Positions 45,842-54,539 of a stretch of DNA of 64,000 nt are shown here, in pieces; position 1 is the first letter of the stretch; every line of letters starts with the position of its first letter. This stretch comes from Pseudonocardia sp. (GTDB lineage Bacteria > Actinomycetota > Actinomycetes > Mycobacteriales > Pseudonocardiaceae). The stretch spans positions 1 to 64,000 of the forward strand of contig NZ_JAJCYB010000099.1 of assembly GCF_029263155.1 (NCBI RefSeq). The letters are read 5' to 3'. The position numbers were made by a program, and so were the translations under genes. The notes beneath the pieces were generated by a model. That model saw only the letters and a program-made list of their open reading frames with translations, ran no database searches and was not told the DNA's origin.

Positions 45842-46870
45842 CTACCGGCGCGGTCCGGCGTACTCGGCGATCGCGCGGAACGCGAGCTTGGGTTCCCAGA
45901 TCATGTCCGGGTAGGTGTCGCCTCGGCGGTTCTCCAGGACCTTGACGATGCCGTAGCTGGCCAGGTCGAGATCGTCTCGCGGATCGCCGTCGGGGCGGTG
46001 GGGATGGGAGTGCAGAGCGAAGAGGAAGACGAACGCGCTGTCGACGCCCTCGGAGTCGAAGATCTCCAGCAGTTCGCGGACACAGGTCGCCTGCTCCTCC
46101 TCGTCACGCACGTACTCGCCCTTGAGCCGCACCGGTATGCCACGGGCGTCGTTCTCGACGATCTCCAGTCCGCGGGCACCGTCCGCACTCGCGCCCTGGT
46201 AGGTGGCCGCACCGAATTCGGTGATCGCCACGGGCTTGCCCTGCGCGACGAGCCCTCGCACGCCCTCGGCGAACCGGTCGGCGACCTCGGGTGAGCGGTA
46301 GAGGTCCACGGAGACGATGTCGAAGGGTGTCCAGTCGACACGTTCGAGGGGGATCGAGGCGTAGGTGATCCGGCCGGTGAAGTGCCGCCGCACGACGGCG
46401 ACGGCCTCGACCAGGAACTCGTTGACCGACGCGCTCACGCGAGCGACCCGCTCCGGCAACGACTGCGGATCACCGACCAGCTGCCGGACCCGCTCCTCGA
46501 GCGTCGTGCCGGGGAGGAACCCCGGGAGCATCAGACTCAGCTCGGCGCCGACGACGAACACGACCTCGCCACCGCGGAGACGCACGCGCTCGGCCCGTGC
46601 TGCGCAGTCGGCGAACAGGGCCAGCACGTCGTCGCCCGGCAGCTCGAGCGGGTAGGGCGAGAACCAGACCTCCAGACCCAGGTCGACGGCGCGCGTTGCG
46701 GCGATCTCGAGCCGCGCGGGATCGCCGCCGGTCAGACGTACGGCGTTGCACCGCAGGTCGTCGCGGATGATCTGCAGCTCGCGCGCGGTGACGTCCGGGT
46801 CGAAGCCCGGGAGGGCGTTCACGCCGTCGACGACGAAGCCGGTGTCGTAGGTGACGCCCCGGGCGCGCAT
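45842..46870 (-). CDS. TIM-barrel glycosidase-like protein
   Basis: A 342-residue protein starting RGVTYDTGFVVDGVNALPGF with a GH-A clan-like plan: an acid/base candidate in VVFVVGAELSLM and a nucleophile candidate Glu in PVAITEFGAATYQ near the C-terminal strands, and VDWTPFDIVSVDLYRS between. Homologues are often labelled 'abortive infection protein' without proof. GGAGG precedes the ATG. It is divergent from a TetR gene, with operator-like repeats between. Confidence 0.65.
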   Translation of the reverse strand: MRARGVTYDTGFVVDGVNALPGFDPDVTARELQIIRDDLRCNAVRLTGGDPARLEIAATRAVDLGLEVWFSPYPLELPGDDVLALFADCAARAERVRLRGGEVVFVVGAELSLMLPGFLPGTTLEERVRQLVGDPQSLPERVARVSASVNEFLVEAVAVVRRHFTGRITYASIPLERVDWTPFDIVSVDLYRSPEVADRFAEGVRGLVAQGKPVAITEFGAATYQGASADGARGLEIVENDARGIPVRLKGEYVRDEEEQATCVRELLEIFDSEGVDSAFVFLFALHSHPHRPDGDPRDDLDLASYGIVKVLENRRGDTYPDMIWEPKLAFRAIAEYAGPRR

Positions 46871-46885
46871 GGCAACCTCCGGTTA

Positions 46886-46954
46886 GGTACTAGTCGTACC
46901 GTAAATGGCCCTGAGCACAGCGTCAACGATTTGCAGACGGGTACCATCCGTGCC
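46886..46954. promoter_or_regulatory. doubled operator for the TetR regulator
   Basis: GGTAC-TAGTC-GTACC at 46886-46900 and GGTAC-CATCC-GTGCC at 46940-46954 are imperfect copies of one dyad, each followed by GTA. They lie between the divergent glycosidase-like (start 46870) and TetR (start 46987) genes. TetR regulators typically bind such pairs. Confidence 0.7.
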
Positions 46955-46986
46955 GTAGGCGAAGTCGACGAATGTGGTGGGACCTG

Positions 46987-47586
46987 ATGACGGACCAGGG
47001 CCGGGGCCGGACGCGACGCCGCGGCGTCGCCCTGGAGGAAGCCATCCTTCAGGCCGCGGTCGAGGAACTCACCGAGTCCGGCTTCGCCGCACTGACGATG
47101 GGCCGTGTGGCCACACGCGCCGGCACCAACAAGAACGCGGTCTACCGGCGCTGGCCCCATCGGCTGGCACTGGGTGTCGCCGCCTATCGAGTGCTCGCCG
47201 AGAAGGCTCCGGTGCCGGACACGGGCAGCCTGCGCGGCGACGCCCTCGAACTGCTCCGCGGCGCCAACCGCCACTGGAGCTCACCCCTGGGCGGGATCCT
47301 CCGGGAGCTGATGGCCGCCGCGGGCGGAGCACCCCAGTTCCTGGCCCAGCTGACCGGCGACGCCACCGACGGGCTGACCGCGACCTGGCTGATCGTCCTG
47401 GGACACGCCGTCGAGCGACACGAAGCCGCACCGGAGGCGCTGCACCCGCGGGTCGCCACCGTCGCCATCGTGTTGCTGCGCAACGAGTTCCTCATGCGAG
47501 GCATCCCCCACGCACCCGACGACGTACTCGTGGAGATCGTCGACGAGGTCTTCCTGCCACTCGTCGCACGACGCAGGGCCACGTAG
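46987..47586 (+). CDS. TetR-family transcriptional regulator
   Basis: A 199-residue regulator. The N-terminal HTH is ILQAAVEELTESGFAALTMGRVATRAGTNKNAVYRRWPHRLAL, followed by an all-helical ligand domain ending FLMRGIPHAPDDVLVEIVDEVFLPLVARR. ATG 46987 is chosen; a GTG at 46972 would add only five residues. It probably represses the divergent glycosidase-like gene and itself through the doubled dyad. Confidence 0.9.
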   Translation: MTDQGRGRTRRRGVALEEAILQAAVEELTESGFAALTMGRVATRAGTNKNAVYRRWPHRLALGVAAYRVLAEKAPVPDTGSLRGDALELLRGANRHWSSPLGGILRELMAAAGGAPQFLAQLTGDATDGLTATWLIVLGHAVERHEAAPEALHPRVATVAIVLLRNEFLMRGIPHAPDDVLVEIVDEVFLPLVARRRAT

Positions 47587-47683
47587 GGGACGGGGCGCAC
47601 CCACGCGTCGCGGCGACGTCCCTCGTCGTCGCGGCCGTCGTGCCGGCGCTGGTGTTCGGCCCGTCCGGTTCGCCGCTGTCGCG

Positions 47684-48487
47684 TCAGTCCCGGCCCTTAC
47701 GGGCCAGGTATCCGGTCACCGCGATCTCGGCGCGCAGGGGCAGTCCGGCGCGGATGCGTTCCTCGGCGAGACGCATCGCGGCGGCGTGGAAGGCCTGCTC
47801 ACCGACGTTGCTGATCGCCTCGTAGGCGGGTCCGGTCGACGCCAGGGCCCGCGCGTAGGTCTGCGGGTCGGCGAACTCCGACGCGAAGGGCACGTCGACG
47901 CGGCGGATCTCGACGTAGCCCGCCCGCCCCAGCAGCTCCTCGCCGACGCCGGGTCGCCCCAGGGCGACCATCGCCGCCTGGTTCGCCACGGCAGGCCGGG
48001 CGGCGAGCTGGAACGGGCTCAGCGCCCACGCGCCGGGCGAGATCTTGATGTGTCCCCAGACGGTGAGGCCGAGGCGACCGCCGGGCGCGAGCACGCGACT
48101 GATCTCCGAGATCACGTCCGGGGTCGTGCCCCAGACGCCGCGGAAGCTGGTGACGACGTCGAACGACCCCGCGTCCCAGGGCAGGGCGTGCATGTCCCCG
48201 ACCCTGATGTCGGCGCCCGGGCTGCGGTCCCGCGCGACGGCCACGAGCCGCGCGGACGCGTCGATGCCGGCACAGGCCGCCCCCCGCAGCCTCGCGAGCT
48301 CGATGGCCAGTCCGGAACCGCAGGCGACATCCAGCAGGCGGTCCCCGTCGTCCACCCGCAACCGGTGGTGAACGGCGACGTACTCGCGACAGTGGGAGGG
48401 CTCGAACAGGGTGGCGAAGTCGACCGCCTCCCGACCCCAACCCTCGTCGACGCCACGCCAGCCCTGGATGTCCTCACGAACGGTCAT
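47684..48487 (-). CDS. class I SAM-dependent methyltransferase (UbiE-like)
   Basis: A 267-residue enzyme with LLDVACGSGLAIELARLRGA (motif I), CAGIDASARLVAVARDR, DADIRVGDMHALPW-like motif II-III, FDVVTSFRGVWG and LGLTVWGHIKIS. Small-molecule methyltransferase, substrate unknown. The start at 48487 follows GAGGTG. It ends the OsmC-FMO unit, with 46 nt to the FMO stop. Confidence 0.85.
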   Translation of the reverse strand: MTVREDIQGWRGVDEGWGREAVDFATLFEPSHCREYVAVHHRLRVDDGDRLLDVACGSGLAIELARLRGAACAGIDASARLVAVARDRSPGADIRVGDMHALPWDAGSFDVVTSFRGVWGTTPDVISEISRVLAPGGRLGLTVWGHIKISPGAWALSPFQLAARPAVANQAAMVALGRPGVGEELLGRAGYVEIRRVDVPFASEFADPQTYARALASTGPAYEAISNVGEQAFHAAAMRLAEERIRAGLPLRAEIAVTGYLARKGRD

Positions 48488-48533
48488 GTGCACCTCATCG
48501 TCGGTTCGCCGGACGGGATCGCCGCGCGCCGCC

Positions 48534-49769
48534 TCATGCGGCATGCCGTGACCGGCGCAGATGTTCCATCAGCCGGCCACACAGCAGCTTCGCGTCGGAG
48601 CCGACACCGGCCAGGAGATTCGATGCCCGATGGCGGGTGACGGGCAGCCCGAGCACGTACATCCCCGGCGCCTCCAGCGTTCCGCCGTCGTGGCGGAGCG
48701 CGCCACGGTGGTCGAGCAGCGCCGGGTCGAGCCAGGGGTAGCTGGGCCGATGGCCGGTGGCCCAGACGACGGCGGAGAACCGGGCCAGGTCGAGCTCGGT
48801 CACCGGCGGTGGTACCGGGGTCGGGTCCGGTCGCTCGAGGGCAGCGACCCGGTCGCCCAGGTCCTGCTCGGCCACGTGGAGGTCGATCCGATCCAGGAGC
48901 CGGGCCTGCTTGAGATCGGCGATCTTGATCAGGTTGGCCAGCGCCCCGGAGATCTGGGCGTACCGACCGGCCACCCCGACGAGGCGACCGCACATCTCGA
49001 CGCCCGCCGCGGACAGCGCGGCCAGGTCCAGGGTGCGCCGCTGCGCGGTGCCGACCAGCTGCAGCGACGGCAACCGACGGGCCCGGGTCAGGTCGGGCAC
49101 CTCGTCATAGCGCTCGTCGAGGATGCCCAGGTCGTTCATCCAGCGGTAGATGTCGCGCCCGCGGTAGGTGCGCGGCACCCGGACGTGGTCGCCTGCGGCC
49201 ACCGTGACCGCGCGGCCGGCCCGTCGCAGCTCGTCGGCGATCTGCACGCCCGACGCCGCGGCCCCGACGACCAGCACCGCGCCCGGCGCGATCTGCCCGG
49301 GGCCGCGGTAGCCCGACGCGGCGACCTGCTGGAGGTGGCCGGGCAGGTCCCGGGCGAGTGCGGGCAACCGCGGCTCGCCCTCCGTCCCCGTCGCCACGAC
49401 GACGGCCCGGCAGCTCCACGGGCCGTCGTCGGTGTCCACCTGGAAGCCCGACGCGGTGGGCGCCACCCCGACGACCGTGGTGTGCGGGCGCACCGGCGCA
49501 CCGAACGCACCGGCGTAGGCGTCGAGCAGCGCGACGACCTCGTCGGCGCGCTGGTAACCGTCGGGGTCCTCGCCGTCGTAGCCGTGGCCCGGCAACCGGC
49601 TCATCCAGTTCGGGGTGAGCAGGCGCAGCGAGTCCCAGCGGCGCAACCGCCAGGACTCGGCGACCGCGCCCCGCTCCAGGATCACGTGGTCGACACCGCG
49701 GCGGGCGAGGTACCAGCTCATCGCCAGGCCCGCCTGCCCGCCGCCGATCACGACGACGGTGGTGCGCAC
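48534..49769 (-). CDS. flavin-containing monooxygenase-like FAD/NAD(P) oxidoreductase
   Basis: A 411-residue enzyme: FAD Rossmann motif TVVVIGGGQAGLAMSWYLARRG, VILERGAVAESWRLRRWDSLRLLTPNW, RAVVVATGTEGEPRLP, the NADP motif VLVVGAAASGVQIADELRR, and FSAVVWATGHRPSYPWLD. The length and motifs are of the class B/FMO-type (CzcO-like) family. It follows the OsmC gene by 1 nt, so the two are translationally linked. Substrate unknown. Confidence 0.92.
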   Translation of the reverse strand: MRTTVVVIGGGQAGLAMSWYLARRGVDHVILERGAVAESWRLRRWDSLRLLTPNWMSRLPGHGYDGEDPDGYQRADEVVALLDAYAGAFGAPVRPHTTVVGVAPTASGFQVDTDDGPWSCRAVVVATGTEGEPRLPALARDLPGHLQQVAASGYRGPGQIAPGAVLVVGAAASGVQIADELRRAGRAVTVAAGDHVRVPRTYRGRDIYRWMNDLGILDERYDEVPDLTRARRLPSLQLVGTAQRRTLDLAALSAAGVEMCGRLVGVAGRYAQISGALANLIKIADLKQARLLDRIDLHVAEQDLGDRVAALERPDPTPVPPPVTELDLARFSAVVWATGHRPSYPWLDPALLDHRGALRHDGGTLEAPGMYVLGLPVTRHRASNLLAGVGSDAKLLCGRLMEHLRRSRHAA

Positions 49770-49770
49770 C

Positions 49771-50334
49771 TCAGCCGACCTCCACCGTCACGGCGGTCGG
49801 GTTGGTCAGGATGTCGTAGACCGCCGACCGCTTCTGCGACTGCGCCACGATGGCCTCGACGTCCGCGCGCGGGGCGTCGGCGTCGATCTCGTAGCGCACC
49901 CGCACCGCGCTGAACCCGTTGCGCACGTCGGGGTCGGCTCCGAGGATCCCCCGGATGTCGTGGTCGGCCTCCACCACCGCACTCACCGAGCGCAGCTGCA
50001 CGTTACGGTGGGTGGCGACCGCGGCGATGCCCGCCGTCAGGCAGCCGGCCAGCGCCGCCAGCAGCACCTCGGTGGGCGTCGCCCCGTGGTCCGCGGAGGC
50101 GAACACCTCCGGGTGATCGCCCTCGAACGTGAACGGCGTGCGATGGGTGTGCTCGGCACCCAGCCCGGAGAAGTCGTGCACGGTGGTGCGGGAATGGGTG
50201 CCCTTCACCCACTCGCAGCGGGCGCGCCACCGGAACTGCGCGGCGTCGGGTGCCGCGGCCAGCGCGTCCCGCGCACCCAGCAGCGCCGCGACGTCGACGC
50301 CGTTGTCCACGGTGGGGCTCTCGACAGTGCTCAT
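49771..50334 (-). CDS. OsmC/Ohr-family thiol peroxidase-like protein
   Basis: A 187-residue OsmC-family protein. The fold block PFTFEGDHPEVFASADHGATPTEVLLAALAGCLTAGIAAVATHR carries the catalytic C-terminal Cys; the N-terminal Cys candidate is in FRWRARCEWV. The second of two ATGs (50334) has better spacing to the GGAGG than the first (50337). Members reduce organic hydroperoxides. First gene of the unit with FMO and methyltransferase. Confidence 0.88.
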   Translation of the reverse strand: MSTVESPTVDNGVDVAALLGARDALAAAPDAAQFRWRARCEWVKGTHSRTTVHDFSGLGAEHTHRTPFTFEGDHPEVFASADHGATPTEVLLAALAGCLTAGIAAVATHRNVQLRSVSAVVEADHDIRGILGADPDVRNGFSAVRVRYEIDADAPRADVEAIVAQSQKRSAVYDILTNPTAVTVEVG

Positions 50335-50352
50335 CATGCCTCCTCTGCATGC

Positions 50353-50367
50353 GGTCCGCGGCGGACC
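50353..50367. promoter_or_regulatory. perfect palindrome upstream of the OsmC gene
   Basis: GGTCCGCGGCGGACC is a 7-1-7 palindrome 19 nt before the OsmC start. A second dyad, CTTGCAG...CTGCAAG, spans 50397-50426. Either may be an operator of the OsmC-FMO-methyltransferase unit. Confidence 0.45.
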
Positions 50368-50545
50368 GGCTGCGACACGAACTGAAGCACCGGTCGCTTG
50401 CAGTCCGGTTGCACTCCACCTGCAAGGAGGGGAAGGCGCGGTGCCGCCAGGCGCCCGCACGGGCTGAGCCGACGGGCCGCGACGCTCCGCCATGACGTTT
50501 CCGACATCGGCTCCCGCCGGCTGACCGGTGCGCCGGAACCCGCAG

Positions 50546-50920
50546 TCAGTCCTCGGACGACTCCGGGAGGACCTCGCCGTCCTCGAGCACGTTCGCGCCG
50601 GGGGTCTCCTGGAGGAAGATGGCGATGTCCTTCTTGGCGGTCCCGGTGATCTCGCACCAGGCGTCGGCGAGACCGTGCAGCAGTCGGGCGCGCACCTCGG
50701 TCGAGCGGCCGGAGCGGATGGTGCCGACCAGCCGCGGACCGTCGACCGGCTCGCCCGCCACGAAGACACTGCGGGGCGGCACCTCGACGAACGAGCAGTG
50801 CACGTACGCCGCCGGGGCCCCGGTCACCTCGGCGTGCACCTTGGTCATCGCCGCAGCCACTTCCGCCCTGTGGCTCAACGTCGGGTCACCCGAGGGAACG
50901 GTGAACTGGTAGAAGGGCAC
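50546..50920 (-). CDS. tautomerase-superfamily protein
   Basis: A 124-residue protein beginning with Pro after the start codon (PFYQFTVPSGDPTLSHRAEVAAAMTKVHAEVTGAPAAYVHCSFVE), the catalytic N-terminal proline of 4-oxalocrotonate tautomerase-type enzymes. GTG start with GGAGG five nt upstream. The substrate is unknown. It lies divergent from an HxlR regulator with a palindrome between. Confidence 0.9.
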   Translation of the reverse strand: MPFYQFTVPSGDPTLSHRAEVAAAMTKVHAEVTGAPAAYVHCSFVEVPPRSVFVAGEPVDGPRLVGTIRSGRSTEVRARLLHGLADAWCEITGTAKKDIAIFLQETPGANVLEDGEVLPESSED

Positions 50921-50942
50921 GGCGACCTCCGGGATCGGTTCG

Positions 50943-50955
50943 ACTCGAATCGAGT
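50943..50955. promoter_or_regulatory. palindrome between tautomerase and HxlR genes
   Basis: ACTCGAATCGAGT is a perfect 6-1-6 palindrome. GTGTAA at 50954-50959 is mirrored by TTACAC at 51009-51014, just before the HxlR start. These are candidate HxlR binding sites. Confidence 0.6.
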
Positions 50956-51022
50956 GTAACGATAGACAGGGCAGTCCGAACCCACAAGCTGCTGACACTC
51001 AAAAAGCCTTACACTGCGTGGC

Positions 51023-51469
51023 GTGCGACACGACGATCTCGGCGACGTCTACTGCTCCGTGGCCCGGACCTGGTCGGTCATCGGCGAGCGCTGGACGATG
51101 ATGATCCTGCGCGAGTGCTTCCGCGGTGAGCGCCGCTACGACCGCTTCCGGAGCAAGCTCGGCCTCGGCGCGAACGTCCTCAACGACCGGCTCCGCGTCC
51201 TCACCGATGAAGGTGTCCTCGAGCGCGTCCCTTACCAGACCGGTCCGGTGCGCCACGAGTACCTCCTCACGCCGAAGGGCGCCGACCTCTACCCGGTTCT
51301 CGTCGCGCTGATGAACTGGGGCGACAGGTACGAGAACGACGTGCCCCCGGTGGAGCTGATCCACCGCGACTGCGGGCATCCCGCCCACGCCCGCATGACC
51401 TGCACACGATGCGGTGAGCCGATCGCGTGGCGGGCCATGACCGCCGAGGTACAGCCGGCGGCCTGGTAG
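51023..51469 (+). CDS. HxlR-family transcriptional regulator
   Basis: A 148-residue winged-helix regulator: VYCSVARTWSVIGERWTMMILRECFRGERRYDRFRSKLGLGANVLNDRLRVLTDEGVLERV. It has a C-terminal zinc-like CX2C pair (DCGHPAH, CTRCGEPI). The early Cys11 may be redox- or aldehyde-sensing as in other HxlR proteins. Likely controls the divergent tautomerase. Confidence 0.93.
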   Translation: MRHDDLGDVYCSVARTWSVIGERWTMMILRECFRGERRYDRFRSKLGLGANVLNDRLRVLTDEGVLERVPYQTGPVRHEYLLTPKGADLYPVLVALMNWGDRYENDVPPVELIHRDCGHPAHARMTCTRCGEPIAWRAMTAEVQPAAW

Positions 51470-51659
51470 CCGTCCGAGGCCCGAGCCGTGACCGACCCGG
51501 TGCTCTCGGACCGGGTCCTGGACCGCGGGATCGTCGCCGCACTGAAGCGTGCCGCCACGGACACAACGTGTGAATCACCCTGACCTCAGCCAGCAGAGTC
51601 ACGACCCGTGCATTGCTTCGACCCTGAGCCATGACTTGGGGCGCTGACCTGCGAAGATG

Positions 51660-51701
51660 GAGCCGCCTTGGGGAGTCGAACCCAGACCTACGCACTACGA
51701 G
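51660..51701 (-). repeat. displaced 3' part of tRNA-Thr (outer att remnant)
   Basis: 42 bases match the 43-base segment of tRNA-Thr(CGT) at 54961-55003, with one base lost in the T arm and one substitution. It runs from the 3' end to the anticodon loop, the usual attachment core of tyrosine integrases. The remainder of 51470-51790 holds nothing else that I recognise. Confidence 0.9.
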
Positions 51702-51790
51702 GACAGCGTCCGATCTGTCAAGCCGACGATCCTGAGCTGCCACCTGTACGCTGCATGCAACCGATGACGTAGGGGACGTAGGGGCAGTCG

Positions 51791-52480
51791 ATGGCACTCG
51801 AACAGGTGGCCCGGCCCGGCAGCTTGGCCGAGCTGGCCTATGACAAGTTGCGGACCGCCGTCCTCGACGGGCACTTCCGCCCGGGCGAGAAGGTCAGCGT
51901 GGTGACGCTGGCCGCCGAGCTGGGAATGAGCAGAAGCCCGGTGCGCGCTGCGCTCGAGCGACTCGTCAACGAAGGTCTGATCCGGCTGACCGCGGGTGGG
52001 GCGTTGATCGCCGAGCCGAGTCGCGACGAGCTGCTGGAGGCACTGGTTGTACGGTGCGCGCTGGAAGGGCTTGCCGCCCGCCTCGCTGCGCCTTCATTGA
52101 ACCAGGCCGACCTCGACCACTTGCGGGCTATTCACGATCGTCTGGACCGGGCGGTGCAGGCCGGAGACACGGGGGCCGTGCGCGCGGCCGATCTCGAATT
52201 CCATCAGCAGGTTCAGGCTCACAGCGGGAATGCATGCCTCGTCGAGAACCTCACCCGGATCCAATCCAAGATCATGATCGCCACGTACTCGACACCGTGG
52301 GGGCCGCACCTGGCCGACATGCTCTCCGAGCACACCGCGATCCTTCGTGCCCTCGAAAGACGCGATCCTGAATCGGCTCACGCGGCAGCGACTCACCATC
52401 TCACGAACCATCTCGAACGCCTCAAGGTCGCGTGGCAGCGCGCACCAGAGGAATCGCTGGCGGCCTCAGGGGGACTGTAG
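51791..52480 (+). CDS. GntR/FCD-family transcriptional regulator
   Basis: A 229-residue regulator. The winged HTH (YDKLRTAVLDGHFRPGEKVSVVTLAAELGMSRSPVRAALERLVNEGLI) is followed by an FCD ligand domain with metal-type His/Asp residues (VVRCALEGLAARLAA, DLEFHQQVQAHSGN, LSEHTAILRALERRD, HAAATHHLTNHLERLK). Regulators of this kind control catabolism of organic acids. It has no obvious target gene beside it and lies within the remnant element. Confidence 0.92.
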   Translation: MALEQVARPGSLAELAYDKLRTAVLDGHFRPGEKVSVVTLAAELGMSRSPVRAALERLVNEGLIRLTAGGALIAEPSRDELLEALVVRCALEGLAARLAAPSLNQADLDHLRAIHDRLDRAVQAGDTGAVRAADLEFHQQVQAHSGNACLVENLTRIQSKIMIATYSTPWGPHLADMLSEHTAILRALERRDPESAHAAATHHLTNHLERLKVAWQRAPEESLAASGGL

Positions 52481-52727
52481 ATAGATCGTTCGACAGACCC
52501 TCGCGCACGCTGCCAGGAGATCCGTGCCTCAGCCGGCGAGGACCCGTCGACGGGAGACTGTACAGCGACCGGTGTATCCGACCCCGACACGCCGGGCTGA
52601 GGTCCGGCGGGATGGGTGGCGCACTTCCGACGGGCCGTGTGCTCGTCGCAGACGTGCTCGCGCTCGGTGCTCGTCGACCTGGTTGAGGAGGCGGGTCTGC
52701 ACCTTCACAGCCTGGCGCTCGGTCTCC

Positions 52728-53570
52728 TGGTACTGGGTCGCGGACGCGCTGGCCGAGCTCGGCGCGCACGTGCACCTGGCCCACCCGCTGGGGGTCAAGC
52801 CGTTCTCGTATCGGCGGGTGAAGAACGACGAGCGTGACGCCGCGGACCTGGCTGACCTGCTGCGGATGGGCCGGTTGCCGGAGGCGTGGATCGCGCCGCC
52901 GGCGACCCGGGAGCTGCGTGAACTGGTGCGGCACCAGGAGAAGCTGGTCGGGCTGCGGTCGAACCTGAGTGTCAGGTCCACGCCGTGCTGGCCGGGGCTG
53001 GGGTCACGGTACCGATGAGCGATCTGTTCGGCGTGGCGGGCCAGCAGCTACTGGCCCGGGTCGAGCTGGCGGTCGCGGCCCGGGCCCGGGTGAACTCGCA
53101 GCTACGGCTGATCGCCACCCTCGACTTCGAGGTCGAGCTGTTCGCCAAGCTCGTCGCCGGCCGGCTCCGCACCCACCCCGGCTACGTCGCGATCCAGGTC
53201 ATTCCCGGGATCGGGCCGGTGCTGGCCGCGGTGTTCGTCGCCGAGATCGGCGATGTCGGTCGGTTCCCCGGACCGCCGCAGCTGGCCAGCTGGGCCCGGG
53301 CTGACCCCACGCCACCGCGAGTCCGACACCACCGTCCACCGTGGACGGATCACCAAGCAGGGTTCCCGACTCGTGCGCTGGGCCGCGATCGAGGCCGTGC
53401 AACGCGTGCCCGCGCACACCCGTCTCGGGCAGGTCCGCGACCGGGTCGGGGAACGGCGCGGACGCAACATCGGCGTCGTGGCCGCCGTCCGCGAGCTGAT
53501 CGGGCTGGTCTTCTACGGCCTACGCGATCACCACATCCGCTGCCTGGCACCGCGAACCGCGGCGGCATGA
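52728..53570 (+). pseudogene. IS110-family transposase, frameshifted and N-terminally truncated
   Basis: Three frames must be joined: ALAELGAHVHLAHPLGVKPF to EKLVGLRSNL, a shift near 52966-52970, then VQVHAVLAGAGVTVPMSDLFG to AEIGDVGRFPGPPQLASWA, a shift near 53294-53300, then GLTPRHRESDTTVHRGRITKQGSRLVRWAA to the stop. The HLAHP, NDERDAADL and ITKQG blocks are typical of the IS110 RuvC/Tnp_20 transposase. The N-terminal RuvC-like start is missing. The remnant is inactive. Confidence 0.85.
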
Positions 53571-53972
53571 GCAGCACCGCAGACCGCGGTGGGGGTGCGG
53601 ATCGTCCAGGTCATGACCCCCGGGTACCGGCGAGGTCGTCCTCACTGATTGATCCCGCCCCACCGCGAACTCGTCGTAGCACTCCATGCCGCCCTGCGCG
53701 GCGAAGGGATGACCGACAGCCCCCCCCCGCGGGGGCCTGTCCTGCCTGCCGAGGAATCGGCGCTGGAGCACGCACACCGATCCACCGTCACCGAGACGAT
53801 CACGGAGCCGGACCAACCCCTTCCTCCACCCTGAACAGCATGCGCTGCACGACGTCGACGTCGCACACAGGCGCGCCCAAGAGCAGGCGGACGACGGCAG
53901 GAACAAAGATCAAGAGCAAGAACTGGGGGTTGACCGGCCCCGCTCCTTCAGGGATGACCTGCTTCTTCTGTG
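53571..53972. other. gap with no recognisable gene
   Basis: 402 bases between the transposase remnant and the second tRNA fragment. A 61-codon frame at 53649-53834 has no recognisable family and unbalanced composition, so it is not called. Confidence 0.5.
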
Positions 53973-54015
53973 GAGCCGCCTTGGGGAGTCGAACCCCAGA
54001 CCTACGCATTACGAG
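53973..54015 (-). repeat. displaced 3' part of tRNA-Thr (inner att remnant)
   Basis: An exact 43-base copy of 54961-55003, including the T arm and anticodon loop. After it the sequence diverges completely. It marks the boundary between the two integrated segments. Confidence 0.95.
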
Positions 54016-54248
54016 AAATTTCGCCGGCAGGTACTCCATGCACCCGGTCCATCGGTGCACGTCACCGAGTTCACGGTGCACACCGTCCTCCGGCGTGAGC
54101 CGTCGTTTCGTGCCACGAACCGTGCCACGACGGAGATCAACAACCGGTCCGATTACCACACTTTGCACAGGTGACCTGCCGGACCGCACACCGCAAGCAG
54201 GTCGCCGCATCGCTTCTCTGCACACGACGGTGCCCGTATCCTGAACGC

Positions 54249-54539
54249 GTGAGCGAACCTGTCACCAGAGTGACCGCCGAGGAGTCACCTTCCTGGGCAG
54301 AGGTCGTGCGCCATACAGAGCACGGCGACACCGTCGCGGTCATCGCACACGGAGACCACGTCGCCGACGTCGTACCCTCCGGCGAGCTCGACCGCCTACG
54401 CGAGACCATTGAGGTCCTCTCCGACACCGACCTCGTCCGCGATCTCCTCGAAGGCCTCGCCGACGCCCATGCCGGCCACGTCGTCCCTGCCTCGGACATC
54501 GCCGCAGATCTAGCTGCCCGCCGCGCGACCGGAGGATGA
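54249..54539 (+). CDS. RelB/Phd-like antitoxin
   Basis: A 96-residue protein. The N-terminal Phd/YefM-like DNA-binding block reads EPVTRVTAEESPSWAEVVRHTEHGDTVAVIAHGDHVADVVPSGELDRL, and a flexible helical tail for toxin neutralisation follows. GTG start at 54249 and a stop overlapping the toxin start by 4 nt. Antitoxin with repressor role, inferred from architecture and its partner. Confidence 0.85.
   Translation: MSEPVTRVTAEESPSWAEVVRHTEHGDTVAVIAHGDHVADVVPSGELDRLRETIEVLSDTDLVRDLLEGLADAHAGHVVPASDIAADLAARRATGG

Noticed and set aside
53949..54244. Frame reading GSRTPDLRITR
   Set aside because: It is the translation of the displaced tRNA-Thr 3' segment, not protein.
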